This document shows positions 8,024 through 16,193 of a stretch of DNA of 39,509 nucleotides, one piece after another (position 1 is the stretch's first letter; every line of letters starts with the position of its first letter). The stretch covers positions 1 to 39,509 of the forward strand of contig SZPH01000039.1 in NCBI GenBank assembly GCA_030263615.1, read 5' to 3'. The notes under the pieces were generated by a model. The model was not told the origin of the DNA, did not search any database, and saw nothing but the letters and a program-made list of their open reading frames with translations. The position numbers and the translations under genes are program-made. This stretch comes from Villigracilis sp900696595 (GTDB lineage Bacteria > Chloroflexota > Anaerolineae > Anaerolineales > Villigracilaceae).

Positions 8024-8361
8024 TGAAGCCATGATACCTGCGGAGGGACGGGAAGTCAATTGAAAACCCGTCCTAAGCAGAAAAGCCGTCCTGAGCGGAG
8101 AGCGAAGCGGTTTTTCTAAGCCCGAAGTCGAAGGGCGCTCGCTCACACCGCCCCGGCGTCCTTCGGGAGCGCGGCAGTTTATTGTTGAGATAATGTAGAA
8201 AAATCCACTGTTTGCGCTCGCGCAAGCGCAAACTGAAGTTTGCGGCACGAAGCGCGCCAGATAATAAGCCATACGATCCCCGCCGCGGAAAGGTGGACAT
8301 TTCGGAAAAAGACATTAAAATTGGCGTGAAACCCAATACCGTAGTCTAAAGGAAATTCGCA
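8024..8361. other. Intergenic region with palindromic repeats
   Basis: No credible gene is seen between rnpB and coaE. The stretch holds scraps of repeat-like sequence rich in CGTCCTGAGCG and TCGAAGGGCG motifs and the palindrome CGCAAACT-GA-AGTTTGCG (8227-8244), related to the hairpin in the 53-bp tandem repeat at 193-298. The last 30 bases should contain the coaE promoter, but no clear box stands out. Confidence 0.5.
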
Positions 8362-9507
8362 TTGAGCAACCTGTCCGGAAAATTCGTGATCGGCCTGACC
8401 GGCAACATCGCCACCGGAAAGAGCGTGGTGCGCCGTATGTTGGAACATTTGGGCGCGTACACCATAGACGCGGACGCGCTCACTCATCGCGCTTATGCAA
8501 AAGGCGCGCCGGGCCATCAACAGGTGATTGACAGGTTCGGCAAGTGGCTTTTGAATCGCGACGGGGAGATTGATCGTCGCAAACTTGGCAACCTCGTTTT
8601 CAGCGACCCCGAGGCAATGCGACAGTTGGAGGAGATCGTCCATCCGCTGGTAAAACAGGCGACGGAACTGCTTATTCAACGAGCCTCACAGCCGGTGATC
8701 GTAATCGAAGCGATCAAACTGCTCGAAGGCGATCTGCGCAAAACATGCGACACAGTTTGGGTGACGAACGCCCCCGAAGCGACGCAGGTGGAGCGTTTGA
8801 TGCGCAAACGCGGTTTCACCCGCGAGCAGGCGCAGGAGCGCGTTCGCGCGCAGTCGGCGCAAAGCATCAAGGTCAATATGGCGAACATGGTCATCACCAA
8901 TACCGGTTCGTACGACGACCTTTGGAAGCAGGTCAATGAGGCGTGGAAGGAGACCGTGCCGGGCGCAAGGGACGCGCCAACGGACACAGCCGCGATCAAG
9001 AGACCAGCCGGAAGCGGCGCGCTCTCCACGCATCGCGGCAAGCCGAAACACGCCGCCTCCATCGCAGACCTAGTCACCCGGCTCAGCAAGGGCAAACGTA
9101 AAATGACCGCAGACGAAGTGATGGAAAGTTTCGGCGACAAAGCCTTCATGCTCCTGCAATCCGACGGGCAGGTGGTGGGTGTGGCGGGCTGGCAGGTGGA
9201 AAACCTGGTGACGCGCACAACCGACATATTTCTCGAAGGCAACCTCGACATCGCAAAGGCGCTTGAAACTCTGGTCGGCGGCGTGGAAGCCGCCTCGGGC
9301 GAACTGCAAAGCGAAGCCTCGTTGATCTTCGCCACAGACGCGCTTGCCGCGCAGGACGCGCTCTGGCAGAAACTCGGCTATGAAAAACGCGCTCCCGAAA
9401 GCCTCGGCGCGCAGGCATGGCAGGAAGCCGCAGCCGAAGCCGCCCCGGCGAATAGTGTGTTATTCTTCAAACAATTAAGGCAGGACCGCGTTCTGCGTCC
9501 CATCTAG
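8362..9507 (+). CDS. coaE: Dephospho-CoA kinase fused to a GNAT-like C-terminal domain
   Basis: Residues 1-200 are dephospho-CoA kinase, the last step of CoA synthesis: P-loop GNIATGKS (14-21), IDADALTHR, and the lid region with RGFTREQAQERV. CoaE normally ends near residue 200. Here a linker rich in Ala/Thr/Arg follows, then about 150 residues resembling an N-acetyltransferase fold: a VVGVAGWQVE strand, and ALWQKLGYEKR, typical of the last GNAT helix and strand. The acetyl-CoA pyrophosphate-binding R/Q-x-x-G-x-G/A motif is not obvious, so catalysis by the tail is uncertain. The start is TTG, chosen because AAAGGAA lies 9 nt upstream and the P-loop then sits at the normal distance. Confidence 0.88.
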   Translation: MSNLSGKFVIGLTGNIATGKSVVRRMLEHLGAYTIDADALTHRAYAKGAPGHQQVIDRFGKWLLNRDGEIDRRKLGNLVFSDPEAMRQLEEIVHPLVKQATELLIQRASQPVIVIEAIKLLEGDLRKTCDTVWVTNAPEATQVERLMRKRGFTREQAQERVRAQSAQSIKVNMANMVITNTGSYDDLWKQVNEAWKETVPGARDAPTDTAAIKRPAGSGALSTHRGKPKHAASIADLVTRLSKGKRKMTADEVMESFGDKAFMLLQSDGQVVGVAGWQVENLVTRTTDIFLEGNLDIAKALETLVGGVEAASGELQSEASLIFATDALAAQDALWQKLGYEKRAPESLGAQAWQEAAAEAAPANSVLFFKQLRQDRVLRPI

Positions 9508-9535
9508 GCTGACTTAAGTCAAATCACCTGGAGGG

Positions 9536-9625
9536 TGTTTCTTAAATCTTTTTGTACACGGATTACACGGATTTCACGGAGAAACCAATCCGGGTCATCC
9601 ATTAAATCCGTGTGCTAAAGAAACA
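9536..9625. repeat. MITE-like repeat, family C, copy 1
   Basis: About 90 bp with ends TGTTTCTTAAA and TAAAGAAACA forming an inverted repeat, and inner motifs TACACGGATTACACGGATTTCACGG and ATCCGTGTG. A diverged copy starts at 20547. It fills much of the gap between coaE and cdaA, so any cdaA promoter lies in or after it. Confidence 0.7.
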
Positions 9626-9681
9626 ATCTCTTTATTGGGGCATAAAAGACAGCCCGGACGGCGAAGCGGTCCAATCCATCC

Positions 9682-10557
9682 GTGACCGAACTTCTGAACA
9701 ACCTCTTCTTCATCTTCCAGCGCATCAGCTGGCTGAGCGCCCTGGATATCCTGCTCGTCACGCTGATCTTCTTTGCGTTGTTGTATTCCCTGCGCGACAC
9801 GCAAGCCATGGCGTTGCTGCGCGGTATGATCATGTTGATCGTGGCAATCACGCTGATCACGAGTCTCGTGGAACTGCCAGCCTTCTCGTGGTTTGCGCGC
9901 AACGCCCTGCCGGCGATGCTCCTTGCCCTGCCTGTGATCTTCGCCCCGGAGATCCGCAGGACGCTCGAACGCATCGGGCGCGCCGGGACCTTTCTGCCCT
10001 CTCCGGGCAAATCCTCCGAACAGGCTTTGGACGAGACCATCCGCGCGGTGTCGGGCGCGGCGGCGCGGCTTTCAGCCCGCAAACACGGCGCGCTGATCGT
10101 GATGCAAAGACTCGACAATCTGGACGAATTCATCCAGACCGGCGTGCGCCTGAACGCAAAGGTCACGCCGGAATTGTTGTTGCAGATCTTTTATCCAAAC
10201 ACACCCTTGCACGACGGCGGGGCGATCATCGCGGACTCGATGGTGGCGGCCGCCTCGTGCGTCCTGCCGCTTTCCGCGTCGGGCATCCTGAACCGCACCC
10301 CCGAACGCCAGATGGGGTTGAGACACCGCGCCTCGCTCGGGATTTCGGAAGTCAGCGACGCCATCGCCATCGTCGTCTCGGAGGAGAGCGGGGCGATCTC
10401 CATCGCTCACTCGGGAAGGGTGTTGCGGCGGCTCGACCCGGAGCGGCTGGAAAATATCCTTGCGGCGTTTTTCCGCCCAAGCGGCGCGGAGCAAAAAGCC
10501 GGTTTGATGAGCCGCCTTTTCACGGCGGGAAAAAGACGTAGGGACGATAAACAATAA
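9682..10557 (+). CDS. cdaA: Diadenylate cyclase CdaA
   Basis: This 291-residue membrane enzyme condenses two ATP into c-di-AMP. Three hydrophobic segments occupy about residues 1-90 (SALDILLVTLIFFALLYSL and two following), then the DAC domain carries the nucleotide-binding motifs PLHDGG (in place of the usual LHDGA) and LRHRAS. It uses a GTG start with no visible ribosome binding site; the residues that follow match the family N-terminus. It is followed without any gap by the YbbR-domain gene, the classic cdaA-cdaR pair that controls cyclase activity and links c-di-AMP to cell-wall and potassium homeostasis. Confidence 0.93.
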   Translation: MTELLNNLFFIFQRISWLSALDILLVTLIFFALLYSLRDTQAMALLRGMIMLIVAITLITSLVELPAFSWFARNALPAMLLALPVIFAPEIRRTLERIGRAGTFLPSPGKSSEQALDETIRAVSGAAARLSARKHGALIVMQRLDNLDEFIQTGVRLNAKVTPELLLQIFYPNTPLHDGGAIIADSMVAAASCVLPLSASGILNRTPERQMGLRHRASLGISEVSDAIAIVVSEESGAISIAHSGRVLRRLDPERLENILAAFFRPSGAEQKAGLMSRLFTAGKRRRDDKQ

Positions 10558-11820
10558 ATGCGCGTCATATTTCGCTGGATCGCAAATAATTACCGGACAT
10601 TTCTCTGGGCGTTTGCCCTGGCGGTGGCGGTATGGATATCCTCGGTCACATCCGCCGACCCCGATCAGACCCGTTCGATTTCTTCGCCGGCGCCGATCGA
10701 AATCATCGGCCAGTCGTCAAACCTTGTTTTCAGCAAGCCGATTCCAAGCAGCGTGGAACTGACCCTGCGCGCGCCGAGTTCGGTCTGGAAATTGATTGAC
10801 GCCGACCCGCAGATCGTGCGCGCCATCCTCGATGTTTCCGGACTGAGCGCCGGAGAGCATACGGTTGAACTTCAGATTCAAGTGAACGCGCGTCCCGTGC
10901 AGACGGTCTCCGTCGCGCCGCAGGCGGTCACATTCACACTCGAACCGCTCATCACAAAAACGCTCGAAGTTGATCTGCGGATTTCAGGCGAAGCCGCGGT
11001 CGGGTATCAGGTCGGGGAATCAAGCCTCGAGCCGGACAAAATCGTCGTGTCGGGAGCCCAGTCTCAAGTCGAGAAGGTGAGCCGCGCCCGCGTCTCCGCA
11101 GACTTAAACAGCCTGCGCGAAAACTTCGATCAATTCCTCAAGGTGGAAGCGCTCGACGAACGCGGCCAACCAGTGAGCGGGGTGAGCGTCTCGCCGGAAA
11201 TCGTGCGCGTCATCATGCCCATCAGCCAGCAGGGTGGGTATCGCGATGTGGCAGTGAAGGTGACCATGCTCGGCAGAGTCGCAAGCGGATACCGCCTGAC
11301 GGATATATCCGTTTCGCCGCCCGTGGTCACGATCTATTCCGAAGACCCGGATTTGGTGAACAGCTTGCCCGGGGTTCTCGAAACCCAACCGCTCGACCTG
11401 CAGAATGCAAAGGAAGACATAGCCACGCGCCTGAAACTCAGCCTGTTGCCGGGCATTTCGATCGTCGGCGAGCCGACAGTCCTCGTTCAAGCGGGCGTCT
11501 CGCCCATCGAAAGCAGCGTTACACTGTCGGGTCAGCGCATCGAGATCGTCGGGCTGGAAAGCGACCTGAACGCGCAGGTTTCGCCTACCAGCGTGGATAT
11601 CATCCTCTCGGGCCCGCTCCCGATATTGGATACGCTCACCCGCCAGTCGGTGCGCGTAACGGTGGACTTGACCGGCTTTGGCGCAGGGACGTACCAACTT
11701 ACACCTATTGTGCAAGTTCTGGTGGATAATATCGTCGCCGAGTCCATCCTGCCGAATACGGTGGAAGTGTCGTTGACTCCGCTCGAACAAGGCGCGCCGA
11801 CGTCAACGCCAACCCCCTGA
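10558..11820 (+). CDS. cdaR: YbbR-domain protein, CdaA regulator (CdaR)
   Basis: This 420-residue protein has one N-terminal membrane anchor (about residues 12-32, FLWAFALAVAVWISSVTSA), then an extracytoplasmic part made of repeated YbbR domains, each a beta-rich module of about 80 residues (similar PxxVxVSGxxSxVxxV turns recur near residues 155-175, 245-265 and 320-345). It ends in a Thr/Pro tail (PTSTPTP). YbbR proteins bind and tune CdaA. The start codon directly abuts the cdaA stop. Length is similar to other CdaR proteins. Confidence 0.88.
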   Translation: MRVIFRWIANNYRTFLWAFALAVAVWISSVTSADPDQTRSISSPAPIEIIGQSSNLVFSKPIPSSVELTLRAPSSVWKLIDADPQIVRAILDVSGLSAGEHTVELQIQVNARPVQTVSVAPQAVTFTLEPLITKTLEVDLRISGEAAVGYQVGESSLEPDKIVVSGAQSQVEKVSRARVSADLNSLRENFDQFLKVEALDERGQPVSGVSVSPEIVRVIMPISQQGGYRDVAVKVTMLGRVASGYRLTDISVSPPVVTIYSEDPDLVNSLPGVLETQPLDLQNAKEDIATRLKLSLLPGISIVGEPTVLVQAGVSPIESSVTLSGQRIEIVGLESDLNAQVSPTSVDIILSGPLPILDTLTRQSVRVTVDLTGFGAGTYQLTPIVQVLVDNIVAESILPNTVEVSLTPLEQGAPTSTPTP

Positions 11821-11958
11821 AAAAATAGCAGGAGCGACCCGCCCAACTTCTTCCGATCTCTCGTTATACAAGAAAGGGTCGCCGCATAACCGCCCAACCG
11901 CGCCGCCTGCAAAACCCTTCCTCCCTGCATGTCCATTCAAAAATCGCCCCTACGATCT

Positions 11959-12096
11959 GATTACCTTACACTCTTAAAATCAGGACGCGGACGAGCGCGA
12001 AAAAATGCGGATTCAAGGCGTCTTTTCGGACGTTTTGTCAAAAAATCTGCGTTCATCCGCGTTTTCCGCGTCATAAAAACAAAGCGTAAGGCAATC
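11959..12096 (+). repeat. MITE-like repeat, family A, full copy 1
   Basis: This 138-bp element has inverted ends GATTACCTTAC and GTAAGGCAATC. Inside, GGACGCGGACGAGCGCG and CATCCGCGTTTTCCGCG form further complementary arms. A second 138-bp copy lies at 20796-20933; partial copies are at 16106-16162 (reversed) and 39298-39377. No open frame is present. Confidence 0.85.
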
Positions 12097-12134
12097 AACC
12101 CTACGATATAAAAAATCTTTCACAAGTAGTAAAG

Positions 12135-12140
12135 TACAAT
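12135..12140 (+). promoter_or_regulatory. -10 box (TACAAT) of der, leaderless spacing
   Basis: TACAAT ends 6 nt before the ATG, with no ribosome binding site between them. The same -10-to-ATG spacing is seen before mutS, which suggests leaderless transcripts. Confidence 0.5.
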
Positions 12141-12146
12141 ATCCTC

Positions 12147-13511
12147 ATGAAACCAATTGTTGCGCTTGTAGGCAGACCCAATGTCGGGAAATCTACGCTG
12201 TTCAACCGCCTTGTCGGCGAGCGGATGGCGATCGTAGACGACACCCCCGGCACGACCCGCGACCGCCTCTTCGGCGATGCGGAATGGAACGCGCGCGCCT
12301 TTACCGTGATTGACACCGGCGGCATTGACCCGACGCACGGCGGTCGCACTCCGCTCTCGGTCGGTTCCGCCGATTTCATTGGCGACATCCGCCGACAAGC
12401 CCAAGCCGCGATTCAAGAAGCGGACGCCGTTATCTTCGTCGTGGACGGGGAAACCGGCGCGACCGAACCCGACCGCGAGGTGGCGGAAATTCTGCGGCGG
12501 ATGCAGAGAAAACAGGACGACGGCTCGTTTCGTCCGCCAATCATATTGGCGGTCAATAAATGCGAATCGAGGGAGCGGCGCGACTCGGCGGCTGAGTTCT
12601 ACGAACTCGGTCTGGGCGAACCATACGCCATTTCGGCCATTCACGGCACGAACACCGGCGATTTGCTCGACGCGCTGGTCGCCTCCTTTCCCGAACAAAA
12701 GGAAGAGGAGGAAGACAACAACATCAAGGTCGCCATCGTAGGCAAGCCGAATGTGGGGAAATCGAGCCTGTTGAACAAACTGGTCGGCGAGGAGCGCGTC
12801 ATCGTCAGCCCCATCGCCGGGACGACGCGCGATGCGATTGATATGAGCATCGAGTTCGGCGGACTGCCCATCACCTTGATAGATACGGCCGGCATCCGCC
12901 GGCGCGGCAAGATCGAGAAAGGCGTCGAGGAATACAGCGTCATCCGCTCCTTCAAAGCCATCGAACGCGCCGACGTTTCGCTGTTGATGATAGACGCCAC
13001 GACCGGCATCGCCACCCAGGACGCGCATATCGCGGGCTTTATCAAAGACGAATGGAAATCGTGCGTGGTCCTGGTCAATAAATGGGACGCGATTCAAAAA
13101 GACGGCTCGACCATGGACGCCTACACCCAGAAAATCCTCGATGAATTGAATTTCGTCGCCTACGTCCCCATCTTGTACATCTCGGCAAAGACGGGACAGC
13201 GGGTGGATCAAGTTCTGCCGCTGGCGCTGCGCGTGCAGGAGGAACGGCTTGCGCGGCTGACCACGTCGAAGATCAACGAGATCATTCACAACGCGCAGGA
13301 CGCGCACCCGCACCCGACGCACGCCGGGCGTTCATTGCGGATGTACTACGGCACGCAAGTCCGCTCCGACCCGCCGACGTTCATGATCTACGTCAACGAA
13401 CCCTCGCTGATGCACTTTACCTACATGCGCTACCTCGAAAACCAGATCCGCGCCGAGTACGGCTTTTTGGGAACCCCGATCCGGATCGTATTGAAAGGAA
13501 GAAAGGAATAA
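12147..13511 (+). CDS. der: Ribosome-assembly GTPase Der (EngA)
   Basis: This 454-residue tandem GTPase is needed for maturation of the large ribosomal subunit. The first G domain has GRPNVGKST (near residue 10), TPGTTRD and DTGGID; the second has GKPNVGKSS (near residue 198), GTTRDAID, DTAGIRRRGK and NKWD. A C-terminal KH-like domain closes the protein (YYGTQVRSDPPTFMIYVN). The linker between G domains contains an acidic KEEEEDNN run. Length and order are normal. It is preceded by a TACAAT box at leaderless spacing and followed by a small repeat. Confidence 0.97.
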   Translation: MKPIVALVGRPNVGKSTLFNRLVGERMAIVDDTPGTTRDRLFGDAEWNARAFTVIDTGGIDPTHGGRTPLSVGSADFIGDIRRQAQAAIQEADAVIFVVDGETGATEPDREVAEILRRMQRKQDDGSFRPPIILAVNKCESRERRDSAAEFYELGLGEPYAISAIHGTNTGDLLDALVASFPEQKEEEEDNNIKVAIVGKPNVGKSSLLNKLVGEERVIVSPIAGTTRDAIDMSIEFGGLPITLIDTAGIRRRGKIEKGVEEYSVIRSFKAIERADVSLLMIDATTGIATQDAHIAGFIKDEWKSCVVLVNKWDAIQKDGSTMDAYTQKILDELNFVAYVPILYISAKTGQRVDQVLPLALRVQEERLARLTTSKINEIIHNAQDAHPHPTHAGRSLRMYYGTQVRSDPPTFMIYVNEPSLMHFTYMRYLENQIRAEYGFLGTPIRIVLKGRKE

Positions 13512-13513
13512 CC

Positions 13514-13577
13514 GTCACTGCCGGGGCGCGCTCGACAGATTGCTTCGTCGCCGAAGAGCGGCTCCTCGCAACGACAC
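13514..13577. repeat. Repeat family D, decayed copy
   Basis: Starts GTCACTGCCGG and ends CTCGCAACGACA with GATTGCTTCGTCGCCGAAGA inside. It resembles the element at 22934-23014. It begins 3 bp after the der stop codon. Confidence 0.6.
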
Positions 13578-13584
13578 AATAATC

Positions 13585-13965
13585 ATGACCAAAAAAACCA
13601 CCCTCATCCTCGGCGATACCATCGCCCTTGTCATTCTCACCATCATCGGCTTCGCCACCCATGGCGAGGTCGAGTTATCGTTTCTTCCGCGCATAGCGGC
13701 GGTTCTCTTCCCGGCTTTGCTGGGCTGGTTTTTGCTCGCCCCGTGGTTCGGGCTGTTCGACCCGACCATAATCTCCATCCCAAAAAACCTTTTCCGCATT
13801 CCGCTCGCCATGCTTTTCGCCGCGCCCTTTGCCGTCATTTTGCGGGGAGCGCTGCTGAACGCGCCCGCGCTTCCGCTCTTTGCCCTCATCCTCGGCGTTT
13901 CAAACGCCGCCGGCATGACGATCTGGAGACGGCTGTATATTTTACCGGCAAAGCGCGGCGCATAA
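13585..13965 (+). CDS. DUF3054-type small membrane protein
   Basis: This 126-residue hydrophobic protein has four predicted membrane segments: LILGDTIALVILTIIGFATH, AAVLFPALLGWFLLAPWFG, NLFRIPLAMLFAAPFAVILR and LPLFALILGVSNAAGMTIW. The opening GDxxALxxFxxIGxxxH pattern is typical of DUF3054 proteins, whose function is unknown. It follows der after 73 bp, most of it repeat. CACAAT lies 4 nt before the ATG and might be a promoter, otherwise the gene is read from der. Confidence 0.75.
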   Translation: MTKKTTLILGDTIALVILTIIGFATHGEVELSFLPRIAAVLFPALLGWFLLAPWFGLFDPTIISIPKNLFRIPLAMLFAAPFAVILRGALLNAPALPLFALILGVSNAAGMTIWRRLYILPAKRGA

Positions 13966-13976
13966 ATTTTCCATGC

Positions 13977-13982
13977 TACAAT
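13977..13982 (+). promoter_or_regulatory. -10 box (TACAAT) before the sigma-factor group
   Basis: TACAAT ends 6 nt before an ATG at 13989 and 45 nt before the ATG at 14028. It probably drives the small protein, the ECF sigma factor, the anti-sigma factor and the Nudix gene together. Confidence 0.45.
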
Positions 13983-14027
13983 AATTCCATGTTCACAGCC
14001 GGTCCCCTCGCCTTTCAGGAGTTCATC

Positions 14028-14273
14028 ATGAACGAATCCCTGCCGCTTGCGACCATCCAGGAGGCTGTGTTGGAGTTTCTACGCGGACAGCCGAAACCGG
14101 GGACCGATTGGCGCGATGTCGCCATGTTGCTGCTGGCGTTTCCCGATCTGAAATCAGAAACCGGTTTGGCGGCGGAACGATTACAGGCGAAACATGCCGG
14201 GAACGAAGTCCTGAATCTTTGGGCTGATCTCGTCCGGCAGGATATTCAACCCGAAGACGACGAAGGTTATTAG
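14028..14273 (+). CDS. Small protein of unknown function upstream of sigma factor
   Basis: This 81-residue acidic helical protein (TIQEAVLEFLRGQ, SETGLAAERLQAKH, LWADLVRQDIQPEDDEGY) is not recognised. The ATG at 14028 is chosen because AGGAG lies 6 nt before it. An in-frame ATG at 13989, placed 6 nt after a TACAAT box, would give a 94-residue leaderless form starting MFTAGPLAFQEF. The gene ends 11 bp before the ECF sigma gene, so it may be regulated with it or modulate it, but nothing in the sequence shows this. Confidence 0.6.
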   Translation: MNESLPLATIQEAVLEFLRGQPKPGTDWRDVAMLLLAFPDLKSETGLAAERLQAKHAGNEVLNLWADLVRQDIQPEDDEGY

Positions 14274-14284
14274 GGGATAACTTC

Positions 14285-14893
14285 ATGGACGAAACCGCGC
14301 TCATCGCATCGGCTCAGAGGGGCGAGTTGGACGCCTTCAACACGCTCATCCTTCACTACCAAGACGCCGTCTTCAACACCGCCGTCCGCATCCTCGGCGA
14401 CGACGACATGGCGCAGGACGCTTCGCAAGAGGCGTTCATCTCCGCATTCCAAAGCATCAAATCGTTTCGCGGCGGCTCGTTCAAAGCGTGGATTCTACGC
14501 ACCGTGACCAACGCCTGCCTCGACGAATTGCGCAGGCAAAAGCGCCGTCCCACCACGCCGCTCGAACCCGAAACCAGCGACGGCGACGAGATCGACTCTC
14601 CCAAATGGCTCGCCGATAAAAGCATGACCCCCGCGCAAAAAGCCGAAGCGGACGAACTCGAACACGCCATCCAGCATTGCCTCGACGCGCTTCCGAGCGA
14701 ATTCCGCACCGCCGTTGTGCTTGCCGATCTTCAAGGCATGGATTACGCCGAAGTGGCAACAGCGTCGAAAGTCCCGCTCGGCACGATCAAAAGCCGCATC
14801 GCCCGCGCGCGATTAAGATTGCGCGAATGTCTGCGCTCCTTCGAGGAACTATTGCCCTCCTCATATCGTCTAAACGAGGAGAGCGCCCAATGA
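14285..14893 (+). CDS. ECF-type RNA polymerase sigma factor
   Basis: This 202-residue sigma-70 family protein has only regions 2 and 4. Region 2 spans about residues 18-90 (DMAQDASQEAFISAF, AWILRTVTNACLDELRRQKRR), and region 4 about residues 130-185 (ALPSEFRTAVVLADLQGMDY, VPLGTIKSRIARARLRLRE). The linker is acidic. It should direct polymerase to stress or envelope promoters when released by its anti-sigma factor, whose ATG overlaps its TGA (ATGA). AGGGG stands 9 nt before the ATG. Confidence 0.93.
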   Translation: MDETALIASAQRGELDAFNTLILHYQDAVFNTAVRILGDDDMAQDASQEAFISAFQSIKSFRGGSFKAWILRTVTNACLDELRRQKRRPTTPLEPETSDGDEIDSPKWLADKSMTPAQKAEADELEHAIQHCLDALPSEFRTAVVLADLQGMDYAEVATASKVPLGTIKSRIARARLRLRECLRSFEELLPSSYRLNEESAQ

Positions 14894-15609
14894 CAAACTT
14901 CCGCGATATCGAGAATCTTTCCGCCTACCTGGATGGACAGTTGGACGAAAAGAAATCCACTGAGATCGAATCGCGCCTCAAATCGGACCCGGAACTTGAG
15001 TCTGCGCTTCAGGAACTTCGCTTCGCCCGAACAGTTCTCCGCCGACTCCCCGCCCGCAAGGCGCCGCGCAACTTTACCTTGACCCGTCAAATGGCGGGGC
15101 TCAAACCGCCGTTGCCGCGCAGTTATCCGCTCGTCCGATTTGCGACCGTCCTCGCCGCGATTCTTTTCCTTTTTTCGTTTACGGCAAACACCCTCGCGCC
15201 GATGGTGTCCTTCGGCGCCGCCGCGCCAGCGCCGATCGGCGGAATGGGAGGCGGGGGCGCGGACACACAGGCGCCGGCGGAAGAAACTCTGATGCAGGAA
15301 TCCGCCGCAACCGAAGAAGCCTTCACGGCACAGATGGCTCCCGCCGCAACCGAAGCCCCGCCCACAGAGTTGACTCCGTTACCAGCCGACACGGAAGGCG
15401 CGAGGATCGGCGAACCCACGCCGTCGCTCAAAGAAGGCGCGGACCAACCATCGGCGCAGGATTCGGCTCCTGAAACGGCAGACCAGCCCGAGGTCGCGAC
15501 TGAACCGCCGTTATCCGCCAACTGGACGGTGATTTTCTTCATCCTCAGCGTCGCGGGCGGAATCGTCATGAGGATCATGCGTCGAAACGCAAAACGCAAA
15601 TGGCGCTGA
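14890..15609 (+). CDS. Membrane anti-sigma factor, zinc-less
   Basis: This 239-residue protein has a cytosolic N-terminal anti-sigma domain (residues 1-65, LSAYLDGQLDEKKSTEIE, RARTVLRRLPARKAPRNF-like). It lacks the H-x3-C-x2-C zinc motif of ZAS proteins. A membrane segment follows at about 78-100 (VRFATVLAAILFLFSFTANTLA), then an Ala/Pro/Glu/Thr-rich external region of about 110 residues, and a second membrane segment near the C-terminus (WTVIFFILSVAGGIVMRI) with a basic tail. Both ends should therefore be cytosolic. It is translationally coupled to the sigma factor. No site-1 or site-2 protease gene is nearby. Confidence 0.85.
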   Translation: MTNFRDIENLSAYLDGQLDEKKSTEIESRLKSDPELESALQELRFARTVLRRLPARKAPRNFTLTRQMAGLKPPLPRSYPLVRFATVLAAILFLFSFTANTLAPMVSFGAAAPAPIGGMGGGGADTQAPAEETLMQESAATEEAFTAQMAPAATEAPPTELTPLPADTEGARIGEPTPSLKEGADQPSAQDSAPETADQPEVATEPPLSANWTVIFFILSVAGGIVMRIMRRNAKRKWR

Positions 15610-15610
15610 T

Positions 15611-16105
15611 ATGGCGGATCATTCGGTTATTAGGTTTTGTCCGCGCTGCGGGACGGCGGTTGAGTATGGGGAAAAATTTGGCAAGGTGAGGCCGGTCTGC
15701 CCGGCGTGTCGTTACATCCATTTTCAAGACCCCAAAGTGGCTGCGGCCGTCCTTGTGCAAGAGGGCAGCCGCGTTTTGTTGGTGCAACGCGCCAACGAAC
15801 CCTTTCGCGGGTTGTGGACTCTGCCTGCGGGATTCGTCAACGCCGGCGAAGACCCGGCGGAAGCGGCGATGCGGGAATGTCTGGAAGAGACCGGTTTAAC
15901 TGTGCGCGTAACGCGCGTGTACGATGTGATCGCCGGGCGCGAACATGAGCGCGGCGCGGATTTTGTGATCATCTATTGCGCGGAAGTTACGGGCGGCGAG
16001 ATGATCCCCGCAGACGACGCCGACGCTGTGGAATGGTTCGAACGGAGCGGGTTGCCTGCGCTGGCGTTCGAGGCGACGAGAAAAGCGCTGCTGACAAAAG
16101 AGTAA
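15611..16105 (+). CDS. Nudix hydrolase with N-terminal zinc ribbon
   Basis: This 164-residue protein begins with a zinc ribbon (FCPRCGT...PVCPACRYIHFQDP) and continues with a Nudix domain. The Nudix box G-x5-E-x7-RE-x2-EE-x-G is complete: GFVNAGEDPAEAAMRECLEE then TGL. It hydrolyses a nucleoside diphosphate derivative with a divalent metal. The architecture resembles NADH pyrophosphatase NudC and ADP-ribose pyrophosphatases, but the NudC signature SQPWPFPxS is absent. It starts 1 bp after the anti-sigma stop, so it belongs to the same operon. A partial repeat begins at the base after its stop. Confidence 0.88.
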   Translation: MADHSVIRFCPRCGTAVEYGEKFGKVRPVCPACRYIHFQDPKVAAAVLVQEGSRVLLVQRANEPFRGLWTLPAGFVNAGEDPAEAAMRECLEETGLTVRVTRVYDVIAGREHERGADFVIIYCAEVTGGEMIPADDADAVEWFERSGLPALAFEATRKALLTKE

Positions 16106-16162
16106 AAAAATCCGCGTTTTCCGCGCCCGTCCGCGTCCTGATTTTAAGAGTGTAAGGTAATC
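16106..16162 (-). repeat. MITE-like repeat, family A, truncated copy
   Basis: The reverse complement starts GATTACCTTACACTCTTAAAATCAGG, matching the outer half of the 138-bp copies; the rest is missing. It directly abuts the Nudix stop codon. The following bases (AAGTTTGTGGCATGAACCGCGCC) resemble 8237-8258, so the 16106-16193 gap is built of repeat fragments. Confidence 0.75.
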
Positions 16163-16193
16163 AAAGTTTGTGGCATGAACCGCGCCCAGGCAA

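Larger units (their letters stand above)
11821..12146. other. Intergenic region between ybbR and der
   Basis: No gene is seen. It contains a 7-bp inverted repeat GCGACCC/GGGTCGC (11834-11840/11876-11882), a full copy of repeat family A (11959-12096) and the der promoter. Confidence 0.6.

Noticed and set aside
12120..13322. Long open frame of 400 codons on the strand opposite der
   Set aside because: It is fully antisense to a core gene whose GTPase motifs are complete; its translation is Arg/Asp-rich with no recognisable domain, as expected for a shadow frame in GC-rich DNA.
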